A DNA stretch of 64,000 nucleotides, from NCBI RefSeq assembly GCF_031432975.1, contig NZ_CP133838.1, positions 620,001-684,000 of the forward strand, given 5' to 3'. Below the pieces are notes generated by a model. That model made no database searches. It saw only the letters and a program-made list of their open reading frames with translations, and had not been told where the DNA came from. Source of the stretch: Buttiauxella selenatireducens. Lineage in GTDB: Bacteria > Pseudomonadota > Gammaproteobacteria > Enterobacterales > Enterobacteriaceae. Positions 28,245-38,305 of this stretch are shown here, piece after piece. The translations under genes and the position numbers were made by a program. The stretch's first letter is position 1, and every line of letters starts with the position of its first letter.

Positions 28245-28895
28245 TTAGGGTTTATTGGCGCTCTGTTCTTCCTCATCTTCTTTAACTTCGGTATTCGCCG
28301 TCAGAAGGAAGGGAGATTGTTGCCAGCGCGTGCGTTTGCCCTGCAAAAGAGTACGCGCCAGCACAATGCCAATTGCCAGCGACAGTAACATCATCAGGCG
28401 CAGAATATTCGTGGTGTTATCCACTTGCTTAGCTTCAGTAGGCAGCGTGTGGGTATCGAGCGTGATGCGCAGATAACCCACTGGCCCATCTTTATCTTCA
28501 ATCGGCTGAACGATTTGATGATTAAAATAACTGCCTGCTTTTTTACCGTCCAGGGCGAGTCGGTCACGTACGCCGATCCCTTCCCCTGCGCGTAGAATTA
28601 GGCTGCCGCCATTGTCGTAAACTCCTGCGTCCAGAATGCGGCTGTCCTGAGTCAACAAATTCAGCACCGTCGAGATCTTTTTCTCATCGGGGTTTTCAGA
28701 TTTCATCAGCGGAATAAGGTTATAGCTCACCTGGCGCGCCAGTGTTCTTGCCAGCTCTTCAAGCTGTACGTTTCGGGCTTGCTGATGCCCCTGGCTAAAC
28801 CACGATGCGCCCTGCATCAGCGCGACTAAAAGTGCGAGGCAGATAAGCACAATCACTGCACGATGCAGTCTAAATTTCATTTTTGCCCGAGCCAT
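28245..28895 (-). CDS. ytjB: YtjB (Smp), membrane-anchored protein
   Basis: 216 residues from the ATG at 28895 (MARAKMKFRLHRAVIV), with AAGGTG upstream; the frame to 29003 overlaps the serB promoter region. Topology: transmembrane helix at about 12-30, an extracytoplasmic sensor-like region (LEELARTLARQVSYNLIPLM, then DSRILDAGVYD), a second helix about 165-185 and a charged tail ending in an acidic segment. It is the counterpart of E. coli Smp/YtjB, of unknown function. It is divergent from serB, as in E. coli. Confidence 0.93.
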   Translation of the reverse strand: MARAKMKFRLHRAVIVLICLALLVALMQGASWFSQGHQQARNVQLEELARTLARQVSYNLIPLMKSENPDEKKISTVLNLLTQDSRILDAGVYDNGGSLILRAGEGIGVRDRLALDGKKAGSYFNHQIVQPIEDKDGPVGYLRITLDTHTLPTEAKQVDNTTNILRLMMLLSLAIGIVLARTLLQGKRTRWQQSPFLLTANTEVKEDEEEQSANKP

Positions 28896-29091
28896 AATGC
28901 ACCTTAGAAAAATTGCCGGTTTTACTGCGCAGTTTAATGTTGCCAGAAGCCGCACAGACAAGGTAGCCTCATGCGTTGTTTTGTTCTCAATACCCTTCAG
29001 CATTCGAATTACCTGGGCCGCGGCTATGCTCTCTTGCCGACTGCCGGAAATGCGAATCCTGAATGGTATTTAAAATTTTTCAGGAGCTGTG

Positions 29092-30069
29092 ATGCCAAAT
29101 AGTCTGACCTGGTGCGACTTACCGACCGACGTATCTCTCTGGCCTGGTTTGCCGCTATCGTTAAGTGGCGATGAAGTTATGCCGCTCGATTACCGTGCTG
29201 GCCGCAGTGGCTGGCTGCTGTATGGTCGGAATCTGGATAAAGAGTGCCTGAATCGCTACCAACGTAAGCTGGGCGCAGCGATGGTTATCGTTACTGCGTG
29301 GTGCGTTGAAGACTATCAGGTTATTCGTCTGGCGGGTTCATTAACGCCGCGCGCAACTAAACTTGCGCATGACGCCGGATTGGATGTTGCCCCGTTGGGC
29401 AAAATTCCACATTTGCGCACGCCTGGCCTGCTGGTCATGGATATGGACTCCACCGCCATCCAAATCGAATGCATTGATGAAATCGCAAAACTTGCGGGCA
29501 CCGGCGAAATGGTGGCTGAAGTCACCGAACGTGCGATGCGTGGCGAGTTGGACTTTGCTGCGAGTTTGAAACAACGCGTAGGAACGCTAAAAGGCGCGGA
29601 TGCGACTATTCTGCGCGAAGTTCGTGATGCGTTGCCGTTGATGCCGGGGCTGACGTCGCTGGTGTTGAAACTCGAATCATTAGGCTGGAAAGTCGCGATT
29701 GCTTCCGGTGGTTTCACCTTCTTCGCCGAATATTTGCGTGACAAGCTGCATCTGGATGCAGTCGTCGCCAATGAACTGGAAATTTGCGATGGCAAGTTGA
29801 CGGGCGAAGTCACGGGGCAAATTGTTGATGCGCAATTCAAAGCCGAAACGCTCATGCGTCTGGCGGATAAATATGAAATCCCTGTCGCGCAAACCGTCGC
29901 TATTGGCGATGGGGCGAATGACTTACCGATGATCAAATCGGCTGGCCTGGGAATTGCTTTCCACGCTAAACCTAAAGTGAATGAGAAAACCGAAGTCACC
30001 ATTCGTCATGCTGATTTGATGGGCGTATTCTGCATTCTCTCAGGTAGCCTTATCCAGGAAGAACGCTAA
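29092..30069 (+). CDS. serB: SerB, phosphoserine phosphatase
   Basis: 325 residues (E. coli 322) from the ATG at 29092; AGGAG at 29082-29086 favours it over the GTG three bases earlier. It catalyses the last step of serine biosynthesis. HAD motifs: I MDMDSTAIQ (about residues 116-124), II IASGGF (about 203-208), III with Lys in AKPKVNEK, IV GDGANDLPM (about 270-278). The N-terminal ~100 residues form the ACT-like accessory domain. Its TAA overlaps the radA ATG by one base (TAATG). Confidence 0.97.
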   Translation: MPNSLTWCDLPTDVSLWPGLPLSLSGDEVMPLDYRAGRSGWLLYGRNLDKECLNRYQRKLGAAMVIVTAWCVEDYQVIRLAGSLTPRATKLAHDAGLDVAPLGKIPHLRTPGLLVMDMDSTAIQIECIDEIAKLAGTGEMVAEVTERAMRGELDFAASLKQRVGTLKGADATILREVRDALPLMPGLTSLVLKLESLGWKVAIASGGFTFFAEYLRDKLHLDAVVANELEICDGKLTGEVTGQIVDAQFKAETLMRLADKYEIPVAQTVAIGDGANDLPMIKSAGLGIAFHAKPKVNEKTEVTIRHADLMGVFCILSGSLIQEER

Positions 30070-31451
30070 TGGCGAAAGCCCCAAAACGTGCATTTGTCTG
30101 CAATGAGTGCGGTGCAGATTATCCTCGCTGGCAGGGACAATGCAGTGCCTGTCATGCATGGAACACCATCACAGAGGTGCGAATTGCTGCCTCTCCGACG
30201 GTTGCGCGTAACGAGCGTTTGTCAGGATATGCCGGCAGTGCGGGCGTCAGTAAAGTACAAAAACTTTCTGAGATAAGCCTCGAAGAACTGCCGCGTTTTT
30301 CTACCGGTTTTAAAGAGTTTGACCGTGTGTTAGGTGGCGGTGTGGTGCCGGGGAGCGCCATTTTGATTGGTGGTAACCCTGGTGCCGGTAAATCTACGCT
30401 ACTGCTGCAAACCCTGTGCAAACTCAGCGAACAGATGAAAACGTTGTATGTCACAGGCGAAGAGTCGCTGCAACAAGTAGCGATGCGTGCTCATCGTCTG
30501 GGGCTGCCAACCAATAACCTGAATATGCTTTCGGAAACCGGGATCGAGCAAATCTGCATGATTGCCGAAGAAGAAGCGCCAAAACTGATGGTTATCGACT
30601 CCATCCAGGTCATGCATATGGCCGATGTCCAGTCGTCGCCGGGCAGCGTGGCACAGGTGCGTGAGTCTGCCGCCTACCTGACGCGCTTTGCCAAAACACG
30701 TGGTGTGGCGATTATCATGGTCGGTCACGTGACCAAAGATGGTTCGCTTGCCGGACCGAAAGTGCTCGAACACTGTATTGACTGTTCGGTGATGCTCGAT
30801 GGTGACGCCGACTCCCGTTTTCGTACCCTTCGCAGCCATAAAAACCGCTTCGGTGCTGTGAATGAGTTGGGTGTGTTTGCCATGACGGAGCAAGGGTTAC
30901 GCGAAGTCAGCAATCCTTCCGCCATCTTCCTGAGCCGCGGTGATGAAGTGACTCCCGGTAGCTCAGTGATGGTGGTGTGGGAAGGTACGCGCCCATTGTT
31001 GGTAGAGATTCAGGCGCTGGTGGATCAATCCATGATGTCCAATCCGCGTCGTGTCGCCGTGGGTCTTGAACAAAACCGCCTGGCTATTCTGCTGGCCGTG
31101 TTGCACCGCCACGGTGGTCTGCAAATGGCCGACCAGGATGTGTTTGTGAATGTGGTAGGCGGTGTGAAAGTCACTGAAACCAGTGCTGACTTGGCCCTGT
31201 TACTGGCGATGGTTTCCAGTCTACGCAACCGTGCATTGCCACAAGATTTAGTGGTGTTTGGTGAAGTCGGGTTGGCTGGGGAAATTCGCCCAGTACCAAG
31301 CGGCCAGGAACGCATCTCTGAAGCGGCAAAACACGGCTTTAAACGCGCCATCGTGCCACAGGCAAATGTGCCGAAAAAATTACCGGAAGGGATGCAGGTA
31401 TTCGGTGTGAAAAAACTCGCGGATGCGCTGTCGGTGTTTGACGACTTATAA
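30069..31451 (+). CDS. radA: RadA (Sms), branch-migration DNA repair helicase
   Basis: 460 residues. RadA processes recombination intermediates and extends heteroduplex DNA with RecA. Order of domains: a zinc finger (CNECGADYPRWQGQCSAC, residues 10-27), a RecA-like ATPase with Walker A GGNPGAGKST (about 96-105), the RadA signature SHKNRFGAVNELGVF (about 256-270), and a C-terminal Lon-protease-like domain from about 290 that lacks proteolytic activity. It is coupled to serB by a 1-bp overlap. Confidence 0.97.
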   Translation: MAKAPKRAFVCNECGADYPRWQGQCSACHAWNTITEVRIAASPTVARNERLSGYAGSAGVSKVQKLSEISLEELPRFSTGFKEFDRVLGGGVVPGSAILIGGNPGAGKSTLLLQTLCKLSEQMKTLYVTGEESLQQVAMRAHRLGLPTNNLNMLSETGIEQICMIAEEEAPKLMVIDSIQVMHMADVQSSPGSVAQVRESAAYLTRFAKTRGVAIIMVGHVTKDGSLAGPKVLEHCIDCSVMLDGDADSRFRTLRSHKNRFGAVNELGVFAMTEQGLREVSNPSAIFLSRGDEVTPGSSVMVVWEGTRPLLVEIQALVDQSMMSNPRRVAVGLEQNRLAILLAVLHRHGGLQMADQDVFVNVVGGVKVTETSADLALLLAMVSSLRNRALPQDLVVFGEVGLAGEIRPVPSGQERISEAAKHGFKRAIVPQANVPKKLPEGMQVFGVKKLADALSVFDDL

Positions 31452-31496
31452 TTGAATGATTTCCGGCATAACGCCGTATTTTTTGCAGGAGGCAGC

Positions 31497-32732
31497 ATGT
31501 CGTCTTTCGAGTACCTGAAGACCGCGATTCGTCAGCAAAGCGTTACGCTGCAACAGGTGGCAGAATCCTGCGGCATGACCAAGGGCTATCTTAGCCAGTT
31601 ACTGAACGCCAAAATTAAAAGTCCAAGCGCGCAGAAACTGGAAGCATTACATCGTTTCCTCGGGCTGGAATTTCCACGGCGTGAGAAAAAAGTCGGCGTC
31701 GTGTTCGGCAAGTTTTATCCGCTGCATACCGGCCATATCTATTTGATTCAGCGGGCAGCAAGCCAGGTGGACGAACTCCATATCATCATGGGCTACGACG
31801 AAACCCGTGATCGTTTGTTGTTTGAAGACAGCGCGATGTCCCAGCAACCGACAACCGGTGACCGCCTGCGGTGGCTGCTACAGACCTTTAAGTATCAAAA
31901 AAATATCCGCATTCATTCGTTTAACGAAGAAGGGATGGAGCCTTATCCGCATGGCTGGGATGTCTGGAGCCGCGGGATCAAAGCTTTTATGGAAAGCAAA
32001 GGTATCAATCCCGACTGTATCTACACCTCCGAAGAAAGTGATGCGCCGCGATTTATCGAACAGCTCGGCATTGAAACGGTGCTGATTGATCCGAAACGGA
32101 CGTTCATGAATATCAGCGGTGGGCAGATTCGTGAAAACCCTTTCCGCTACTGGGAATACATTCCAACGGAAGTAAAACCGTTCTTTGTCAGAACTGTCGC
32201 TATTTTGGGAGGGGAATCGAGCGGTAAGTCGTGGATGGTGAATAAGCTCGCCAATATTTTTAATACCACCAGTGCCTGGGAATATGGTCGTGATTACGTT
32301 TTCTCGCACCTTGGCGGTGACGAGATGGCGCTGCAATATTCCGACTATGACAAGATTGCCATTGGCCATGCTCAGTACGTTGATTTTGCAGTTAAATACG
32401 CCAATAAAGTCGCGTTTATCGATACCGACTTTGTTACCACACAGGCGTTTTGCAAAAAGTATGAGGGGCGTGAACACCCGTTTGTGCAGGCGCTGATTGA
32501 CGAATACCGTTTTGATTTGGTGATTCTGCTGGAAAATAATACGCCGTGGGTGGCTGATGGTTTACGCAGTCTTGGTAGCGATACGGACCGAAAATCCTTC
32601 CAGAATCTGTTGGTGTCAATGCTAAATGAAAACAATATCAGCTATGTGCACGTGGAAGAGTCTGATTACGATTCTCGTTTCTTACGCTGTGTTGAGCTGG
32701 TGAAGAATATGATCGGCGAGCGGGGAGCGTAA
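31497..32732 (+). CDS. nadR: NadR, NAD biosynthesis repressor and NMN adenylyltransferase/NR kinase
   Basis: 411 residues (E. coli 410) from the ATG at 31497 with AGGAGG upstream. Three modules: N-terminal HTH (VTLQQVAESCGMTKGYLSQL, about 17-36), which represses nadA, nadB and pncB when NAD is high; an NMN adenylyltransferase domain with FGKFYPLHTGHIYLI (about 69-83); and a ribosylnicotinamide kinase domain with Walker A GGESSGKSWM (about 237-246). Third gene of serB-radA-nadR. A palindromic repeat element follows. Confidence 0.97.
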   Translation: MSSFEYLKTAIRQQSVTLQQVAESCGMTKGYLSQLLNAKIKSPSAQKLEALHRFLGLEFPRREKKVGVVFGKFYPLHTGHIYLIQRAASQVDELHIIMGYDETRDRLLFEDSAMSQQPTTGDRLRWLLQTFKYQKNIRIHSFNEEGMEPYPHGWDVWSRGIKAFMESKGINPDCIYTSEESDAPRFIEQLGIETVLIDPKRTFMNISGGQIRENPFRYWEYIPTEVKPFFVRTVAILGGESSGKSWMVNKLANIFNTTSAWEYGRDYVFSHLGGDEMALQYSDYDKIAIGHAQYVDFAVKYANKVAFIDTDFVTTQAFCKKYEGREHPFVQALIDEYRFDLVILLENNTPWVADGLRSLGSDTDRKSFQNLLVSMLNENNISYVHVEESDYDSRFLRCVELVKNMIGERGA

Positions 32733-32737
32733 AATCA

Positions 32738-32853
32738 CCCTCACCCCGGCCCTCTCCCTTTGGGAGAGGGAGAAGAACTAGCAATTCCCTCTCCGGGGGG
32801 GTGGGAAAAAACCGGCTAGTCCCCTCTCCTGGGGGAGAGGGTTAGGGTGAGGG
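32738..32853. repeat. Palindromic repeat element, related to the one after deoD
   Basis: 116 bp with inverted ends CCCTCACCCCGGCCCTCTCCC on the left (written here as two blocks, CCCTCACCCC and GGCCCTCTCCC) and GGGGAGAGGGTTAGGGTGAGGG-type sequence on the right, with internal CCCTCTCC / GGGAGAGGG hairpins. It fills the gap between convergent nadR and ettA and may end both transcripts. It shares its outer arms with the element at 26877-27167 but lacks the 41-bp expansion. Confidence 0.85.
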
Positions 32854-32864
32854 CGTTACAACAA

Positions 32865-34532
32865 TTACTTGGTCACGCGTTTGTACTTAATACGCTTAGG
32901 CTCCAGCGCATCCGCACCCAGGGTGCGTTTCTTGTACTCTTCGTACTCGGTAAAGTTGCCTTCAAAGAATTCAATTTTACCTTCATCCTGGTAATCCAGA
33001 ATGTGCGTCGCTATACGGTCAAGGAACCAACGGTCGTGCGAGATAACCATTGCACAGCCTGGGAATTCCAACAGGGCGTTTTCTAACGCGCGCAGGGTTT
33101 CGATATCCAGGTCGTTGGTTGGTTCATCGAGCAACAGCACGTTGCCGCCAACTTGCAGCAGCTTCGCCAGATGCAGACGGCCACGCTCACCACCAGACAG
33201 CTCACCCACACGTTTACCCTGGTCAACACCTTTAAAGTTAAAGCGACCAACGTAAGCGCGGCTTGGCATTTCGGTGTTACCGATACGCATGATGTCCTGG
33301 CCGCCGGAAACTTCTTCCCACACGGTTTTGCTGCTATCCATCGCATCACGGAACTGATCGACGGAAGCCAGTTTAACGGTTTCACCCAGCTCAATGCTGC
33401 CGCTGTCAGGCTGTTCCTGACCAGACATCATACGGAACAGCGTTGATTTACCCGCGCCGTTCGGGCCGATGATGCCAACAATCGCACCTTTCGGTACAGA
33501 GAAGGACAAATCGTCAATCAGCAGGCGATCGCCGTAGGATTTACGCAGGTTGGTCACTTCAACGACTTTATCGCCCAGACGTGCACCTGGTGGAATAAAC
33601 AGTTCGTTGGTTTCGTTACGTTTTTGGTACTCGGTGTTGTTCAGTTCTTCAAAGCGAGCCAGACGCGCCTTGCCTTTAGACTGACGGCCTTTAGCACCTT
33701 GACGTACCCACTCCAGTTCTTTCTCAATGGATTTACGGCGAGCCGCTTCCGTTGAAGCTTCCTGAGCCAGACGTGCGTCTTTTTGCTCAAGCCAGGAGGA
33801 GTAGTTACCTTCCCACGGAATACCTTCGCCGCGGTCAAGTTCCAGAATCCAGCCTGCAACGTTATCAAGGAAGTAACGGTCGTGGGTAATCGCCACAACG
33901 GTCCCTTCGAAGTCGTGCAGGAAGCGCTCAAGCCACGCCACGGATTCTGCATCCAGGTGGTTCGTTGGTTCGTCGAGCAGCAGCATGTCTGGTTTTTCGA
34001 GCAGCAGGCGGCACAGTGCTACGCGGCGGCGTTCACCACCGGACAGGTTAGCGATTTTCGCATCCCAATCTGGCAGACGCAGTGCGTCAGCGGCACGTTC
34101 GAGCTGAACGTTAAGGTTATGGCCGTCATGCGCCTGAATGATTTCTTCAAACTTGCCTTGTTGTGCGGCTAGCTTATCGAAGTCAGCGTCTGGTTCAGCG
34201 TACTTCGCGTACACTTCATCCAGACCTTTAAGCGCGTTGACCACTTCGGATACCGCTTCTTCAACCGATTCGCGAACCGTGTGCTCAAGATTAAGCTTGG
34301 GTTCCTGCTCCAGATAGCCGATTTTCAGGCCTGGTTGTGGACGGGCTTCGCCTTCGATGTCGGTATCAATGCCGGCCATAATGCGCAGCAGCGTGGATTT
34401 ACCGGCACCGTTCAGACCCAGTACGCCAATCTTGGCGCCAGGGAAGAAACTGAGCGAGATATTTTTCAGAATATGACGTTTCGGCGGAACAACTTTGCCG
34501 ACACGATGCATGGTATAAACGAATTGAGCCAC
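32865..34532 (-). CDS. ettA: EttA, energy-dependent translational throttle ABC-F protein
   Basis: 555 residues, identical in length to E. coli EttA. This soluble ABC-F ATPase binds the ribosomal E site and gates early elongation according to ATP/ADP level. Two ABC domains: Walker A GLNGAGKST (about 39-47) and GPNGAGKST (about 356-364); signatures LSGGERRRV (about 164) and LSGGERGRL (about 456). Between them lies the basic P-site tRNA-interaction linker (EWVRQGAKGRQSKGKARLAR, about 273-292) and an arm insertion. No membrane segments. Confidence 0.97.
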   Translation of the reverse strand: MAQFVYTMHRVGKVVPPKRHILKNISLSFFPGAKIGVLGLNGAGKSTLLRIMAGIDTDIEGEARPQPGLKIGYLEQEPKLNLEHTVRESVEEAVSEVVNALKGLDEVYAKYAEPDADFDKLAAQQGKFEEIIQAHDGHNLNVQLERAADALRLPDWDAKIANLSGGERRRVALCRLLLEKPDMLLLDEPTNHLDAESVAWLERFLHDFEGTVVAITHDRYFLDNVAGWILELDRGEGIPWEGNYSSWLEQKDARLAQEASTEAARRKSIEKELEWVRQGAKGRQSKGKARLARFEELNNTEYQKRNETNELFIPPGARLGDKVVEVTNLRKSYGDRLLIDDLSFSVPKGAIVGIIGPNGAGKSTLFRMMSGQEQPDSGSIELGETVKLASVDQFRDAMDSSKTVWEEVSGGQDIMRIGNTEMPSRAYVGRFNFKGVDQGKRVGELSGGERGRLHLAKLLQVGGNVLLLDEPTNDLDIETLRALENALLEFPGCAMVISHDRWFLDRIATHILDYQDEGKIEFFEGNFTEYEEYKKRTLGADALEPKRIKYKRVTK

Positions 34533-34764
34533 AGTGCGACTTCGCCTCTTTTTCGTGATTTAAAGGGGTAGCGTATCAGTGGCGAAGTGTAGCCGTTTTC
34601 AGCAGGTAATCCCAGCAGGGGAAGTGGGATGTGTTACCCGAAACGGCCTTAACGCTTTTATAGACAAAATAACGCCCTCTGGCGTGGCGAAAGTGCAATA
34701 CCAGGGTTAGCATGAAGTAATTAATGGCGGCATGATGCTGCCGGTGAACATGTGAGGAGAACTT

Positions 34765-36699
34765 GTGGGGAAAGCCAAACAAGTCGTGGGACAATTGCTG
34801 GTGGCAGTTGTAGGCCTTGCGGCATTAACTCATGCAGTTCGTGCGGATTCGCTCGATGAGCAACGCAGCCGATATGCACAAATCAAACAAGCGTGGGATA
34901 ACAAGCAAATGGATGTGGTGGCGCGAATAATGCCCACCTTGCAAGATTATCCGCTGTATCCCTATCTCGAATATCGCCAAATCACTGATGACTTAATGAA
35001 TGAGCCAACGCTCGTCGTCAGTCGCTTTATTGAAGCGAATCCAACGCTGCCGCCAGCCCGCACGCTGAAATCACGTTTTGTGAATGAACTGGCGCGCCGT
35101 GAAGACTGGCGTGGGCTGCTGGCATTTAGCCCGGAACAACCGGGTACCACTGAAGCTAAGTGCAACTATTACTACGCGAAATGGAATACTGGCCAGGCGG
35201 ATGCCGCATGGGCTGGAGCGAAAGATCTGTGGTTAACCGGGAAAAACCAACCTTCGAGCTGCGATCGTCTGTTCTCAGCATGGCGCTCGTCAGGAACACA
35301 AGATCCGTTGGCTTATCTCGAACGTATTCGTCTGGCGATGAAAGAAGGCAATACTTCACTGGTGACGAATCTCGCAAGCCAAATGCCGGCGAACTATCAG
35401 ACTATGTCTACTGCGCTAATCAGTCTGCAAAATGATCCGAATACCGTGCTGTCGTTTGCCCGTACCGTTGAAGCAACAGACTTTACGCGCCAGGCTGCGG
35501 CGGTGGCGTTTACGCGTGTCGCACGAGATGATGTAGAAAATGCGCGCATGATGATCCCGTCACTCGTTCAGGCGCAGCAACTCAATGATGCTCAGGCGCA
35601 GGAGCTTAGAGACACCGTTGCCTGGCGTTTAATGGGTAATGATGTCACGACAGATCAGGCTATCTGGCGCGACGACGCTATCATGCGTTCGGAGTCGACA
35701 AGTTTAGTGGAACGGCGTGTGCGTATGGCATTGGGAAATGGCGATCGTACCGGCCTGAATACCTGGCTTGCACGTTTACCCATGGAGGCCAAAGAAAAGG
35801 ACGAATGGCGTTACTGGCAGGCGGATTTGTTGCTTGAGCGCGGCCGTGATACCGAAGCAAAAGAGATCCTCCATGCACTGATGCAGCAACGCGGATTCTA
35901 TCCGATGGTGGCCGCTCAGCGTTTAGGGGAAGAGTATCCGTTGCGTGTCGACAAAGCGGTTGCTGTAAATCCGGCACTGGTGCAGGGGCCAGAAATGGCA
36001 CGGGTACGCGAGCTGATGTACTGGAATCTGGATAACACGGCACGTAGCGAATGGGCGAATTTGATCACGAGCCGCAGCAAACCAGAGCAGGAAGGGCTAG
36101 CGCGTTACGCATTCGATCAAAACTGGTGGGATCTCAGCGTGCAGGCGACGATCGCCGGAAAACTTTGGGATCATCTGGAAGAACGCTTCCCGCTGGCTTA
36201 CAAAGATATTTTCTCCCGATACTTGAGCGGCAAAGATATCTCCCAAAGCTATGCCATGGCGATTGCTCGTCAGGAAAGCGCCTGGAACCCGAAAGTGAAA
36301 TCGCCAGTAGGTGCCAGCGGGTTAATGCAAATCATGCCGGGAACCGCCACGCATACCGTGAAGATGTTTAATATTCCGGGTTATACCAGCACTAACCAAC
36401 TGTTAGATCCGGAAACCAATATCAACATTGGCACCAGCTACTTGCAGTACGTTTCTCAGCAATTTGAAAATAATCGAATTTTCTCATCTGCTGCCTATAA
36501 CGCAGGGCCTGGGCGCGTCAGAACCTGGCTTGGTAACAGTGCCGGGCGCATAGATGCGGTTGCGTTTGTGGAAAGTATTCCGTTCTCAGAAACGCGCGGA
36601 TATGTGAAAAACGTACTGGCTTATGATGCGTATTATAAATACTTCATGGGTAAACCAGCACCATTGCTGACGGATGCTGAGTGGCAACGTAAGTATTGA
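34765..36699 (+). CDS. slt: Slt70, soluble lytic murein transglycosylase
   Basis: 644 residues from a GTG start at 34765 with AGGAG six bases upstream. A signal peptide ends near AVRA-DSLDEQ (about residue 27). The long alpha-helical doughnut domain fills 28-470. The C-terminal SLT domain has the catalytic Glu in AMAIARQESAWNPKVKS (about residue 505), then GASGLMQIMPGTA and the AYNAGPGRVRTWL motif. It cleaves murein, releasing 1,6-anhydromuropeptides in the periplasm. The trpR promoter overlaps its stop codon. Confidence 0.97.
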   Translation: MGKAKQVVGQLLVAVVGLAALTHAVRADSLDEQRSRYAQIKQAWDNKQMDVVARIMPTLQDYPLYPYLEYRQITDDLMNEPTLVVSRFIEANPTLPPARTLKSRFVNELARREDWRGLLAFSPEQPGTTEAKCNYYYAKWNTGQADAAWAGAKDLWLTGKNQPSSCDRLFSAWRSSGTQDPLAYLERIRLAMKEGNTSLVTNLASQMPANYQTMSTALISLQNDPNTVLSFARTVEATDFTRQAAAVAFTRVARDDVENARMMIPSLVQAQQLNDAQAQELRDTVAWRLMGNDVTTDQAIWRDDAIMRSESTSLVERRVRMALGNGDRTGLNTWLARLPMEAKEKDEWRYWQADLLLERGRDTEAKEILHALMQQRGFYPMVAAQRLGEEYPLRVDKAVAVNPALVQGPEMARVRELMYWNLDNTARSEWANLITSRSKPEQEGLARYAFDQNWWDLSVQATIAGKLWDHLEERFPLAYKDIFSRYLSGKDISQSYAMAIARQESAWNPKVKSPVGASGLMQIMPGTATHTVKMFNIPGYTSTNQLLDPETNINIGTSYLQYVSQQFENNRIFSSAAYNAGPGRVRTWLGNSAGRIDAVAFVESIPFSETRGYVKNVLAYDAYYKYFMGKPAPLLTDAEWQRKY

Positions 36700-36725
36700 T
36701 TTTGGGGTGTCCATGTTATGCTATC

Positions 36726-36743
36726 GTACTAGTCAATTAGTAT
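36726..36743 (+). promoter_or_regulatory. TrpR operator at the trpR promoter
   Basis: GTACTAGTCAATTAGTAT resembles the trp operator GTACTAGTTAACTAGTAC, with inverted TACTA and TAGTA arms. It lies just after a -10-like TATGCT (36717-36722); a weak -35 TTGATT (36696-36701) overlaps the slt stop codon. This implies autoregulation, as in E. coli. Confidence 0.82.
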
Positions 36744-36761
36744 AAAGTAGGGTGGCATAAC

Positions 36762-37091
36762 ATGACTCAGCACTCTCAATACTCGGCAGAGCACGCCGAG
36801 CAAAGCAACCAGGAGTGGCTCCGCTTTGTGGAGTTGCTACAGCAATCGTTCGATAAGCAGCTGCATATGCCGTTGTTAATGTTATTGCTGACGCCAGACG
36901 AACGCACCGCCCTGGGGACTCGTGTCCGAATAGTTGAAGAGTTACTGCGTGGTGAAATGAGCCAACGGGAACTTAAAAATGAATTGGGCGCGGGGATTGC
37001 GACCATCACTCGCGGGTCAAATAGCCTGAAATCTGCTCCGCCAGCGTTACGTGCATGGCTGGAGCAAGAGCTGTTGAGCGCTAAAAGCTAA
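36762..37091 (+). CDS. trpR: TrpR, tryptophan repressor
   Basis: 109 residues (E. coli 108). The tryptophan-activated repressor controls trp, aroH, mtr and its own gene. All-helical dimer; the HTH is [20 protein letters not shown] (about residues 66-85), with recognition helix [12 protein letters not shown]. The core [20 protein letters not shown] matches the family. The ATG at 36762 has GGGTGG upstream and the operator 18 bp before. Its stop overlaps the convergent yjjX stop by 4 bp. Confidence 0.98.
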   Translation: MTQHSQYSAEHAEQSNQEWLRFVELLQQSFDKQLHMPLLMLLLTPDERTALGTRVRIVEELLRGEMSQRELKNELGAGIATITRGSNSLKSAPPALRAWLEQELLSAKS

Positions 37092-37606
37092 GCAGTATAA
37101 ACCTCGTTATGGAATGGGCTTAGCGCCAAAATAATCGCCTGGTGGTAAACGCTGCTGCGAGTCAACTTCCCGGCGGTAAATACCCCAATCGCACCTTCTT
37201 TACGACCAATTTCATCAATACCGGTATAGGCCGACATCACTGGCCCTAAAGCTTCTCCGGCACGTACTTTTTCAAGAATGACAGCGGGGAGCGGGAGAGT
37301 GGCCGATCGCGCTTCACCACGCTGGCTCTGGTTTTCAATGACTACCCAGCTAAATGTACTGTCATCATCAATTCCGGCTTCCACTGCGACCCAAAAATCA
37401 GCTTCAGGACGAACCTGACGGGCATTCATCACCCGGCATCGTGCGCCAGTTCGCGTTTCATGGTTTCCAAAGGGCTGTTCTGGCACACCACTATCGACGT
37501 CGACAGGTTCAATATGGCAGCATCCCTCACCATAGATGTCGTCGAATGCCTGGCGAATTGCCTGAATTTTAGCTGGATTGGTTGTCGAGCAGACGACATA
37601 GTACAT
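37088..37606 (-). CDS. yjjX: YjjX, inosine/xanthosine triphosphatase
   Basis: 172 residues from the ATG at 37606 ([17 protein letters not shown]); the six codons upstream lack homology. It hydrolyses ITP and XTP, removing deaminated purine nucleotides. Family motifs STTNPAK (near the start), [10 protein letters not shown]-like [29 protein letters not shown] (about 75-85) and [21 protein letters not shown] (key GAIGVFTAG) are present. It is convergent with trpR and divergent from gpmB, as in E. coli. Confidence 0.95.
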   Translation of the reverse strand: MYYVVCSTTNPAKIQAIRQAFDDIYGEGCCHIEPVDVDSGVPEQPFGNHETRTGARCRVMNARQVRPEADFWVAVEAGIDDDSTFSWVVIENQSQRGEARSATLPLPAVILEKVRAGEALGPVMSAYTGIDEIGRKEGAIGVFTAGKLTRSSVYHQAIILALSPFHNEVYTA

Positions 37607-37657
37607 AATCAGTGAAACTCTCAAGAAATTGTTGCCGCAGTATAACGGAAAAAACGC

Positions 37658-38305
37658 ATGTTACAGGTATACCTTGTTCGCCACGGCGAAACGCAGTGGA
37701 ATGCGCAACGTCGCATTCAGGGCCAGTCAGACAGTGCGCTGACTGAAAAAGGGGAACGTCAGGCCGAGCAGGTGGCCGAGCGAGCCAAAACGTTAGGTAT
37801 TACGCACGTGATTTCCAGTGACTTGGGGCGCACCCGCCACACCGCTGAGATCATCGCTCAGGCATGTGGCGTAGACGTTACGCTGGATGCGCGTTTACGT
37901 GAGCTGGATATGGGCGTGTTAGAACGTCGCAATATCGACACACTAAGCGAAGAAGAAGAGGGCTGGCGTCGTCAACTGGTGAACGGTACTGCCGATGGGC
38001 GTATCCCTGAAGGCGAAAGCATGCTTGAAATGAGTGAGCGTATGCACGCGGCTCTGAATGCTTGCCTGGATTTACCATTTGGAAGCCGCCCATTACTGGT
38101 TAGCCATGGTATGGCGCTAGGCTGCCTGATGAGTACGATTCTGGGATTACCGGCCTGGGCTGAACGTCGTTTACGTTTAAGAAACTGTTCGATTTCCCGC
38201 GTGGATCACCAGCAAAGCCTGTGGTTAGCTTCTGGCTGGGTGGTTGAAACGGCAGGGGACATCTCGCATCTCGACGCCCCTGCAATGGATGAATTACAGC
38301 GTTAA
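37658..38305 (+). CDS. gpmB: GpmB (YtjC), histidine phosphatase-family protein
   Basis: 215 residues, as in E. coli. It belongs to the cofactor-dependent phosphoglycerate mutase/phosphatase superfamily. Catalytic [10 protein letters not shown] (about residues 6-15; His9) and the second histidine in [10 protein letters not shown] (about 146-155) are intact. Despite its name, mutase activity of E. coli GpmB is doubtful and phosphatase activity is more likely. The 3' end overlaps the convergent rob gene by 4 bp. Confidence 0.95.
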   Translation: MLQVYLVRHGETQWNAQRRIQGQSDSALTEKGERQAEQVAERAKTLGITHVISSDLGRTRHTAEIIAQACGVDVTLDARLRELDMGVLERRNIDTLSEEEEGWRRQLVNGTADGRIPEGESMLEMSERMHAALNACLDLPFGSRPLLVSHGMALGCLMSTILGLPAWAERRLRLRNCSISRVDHQQSLWLASGWVVETAGDISHLDAPAMDELQR

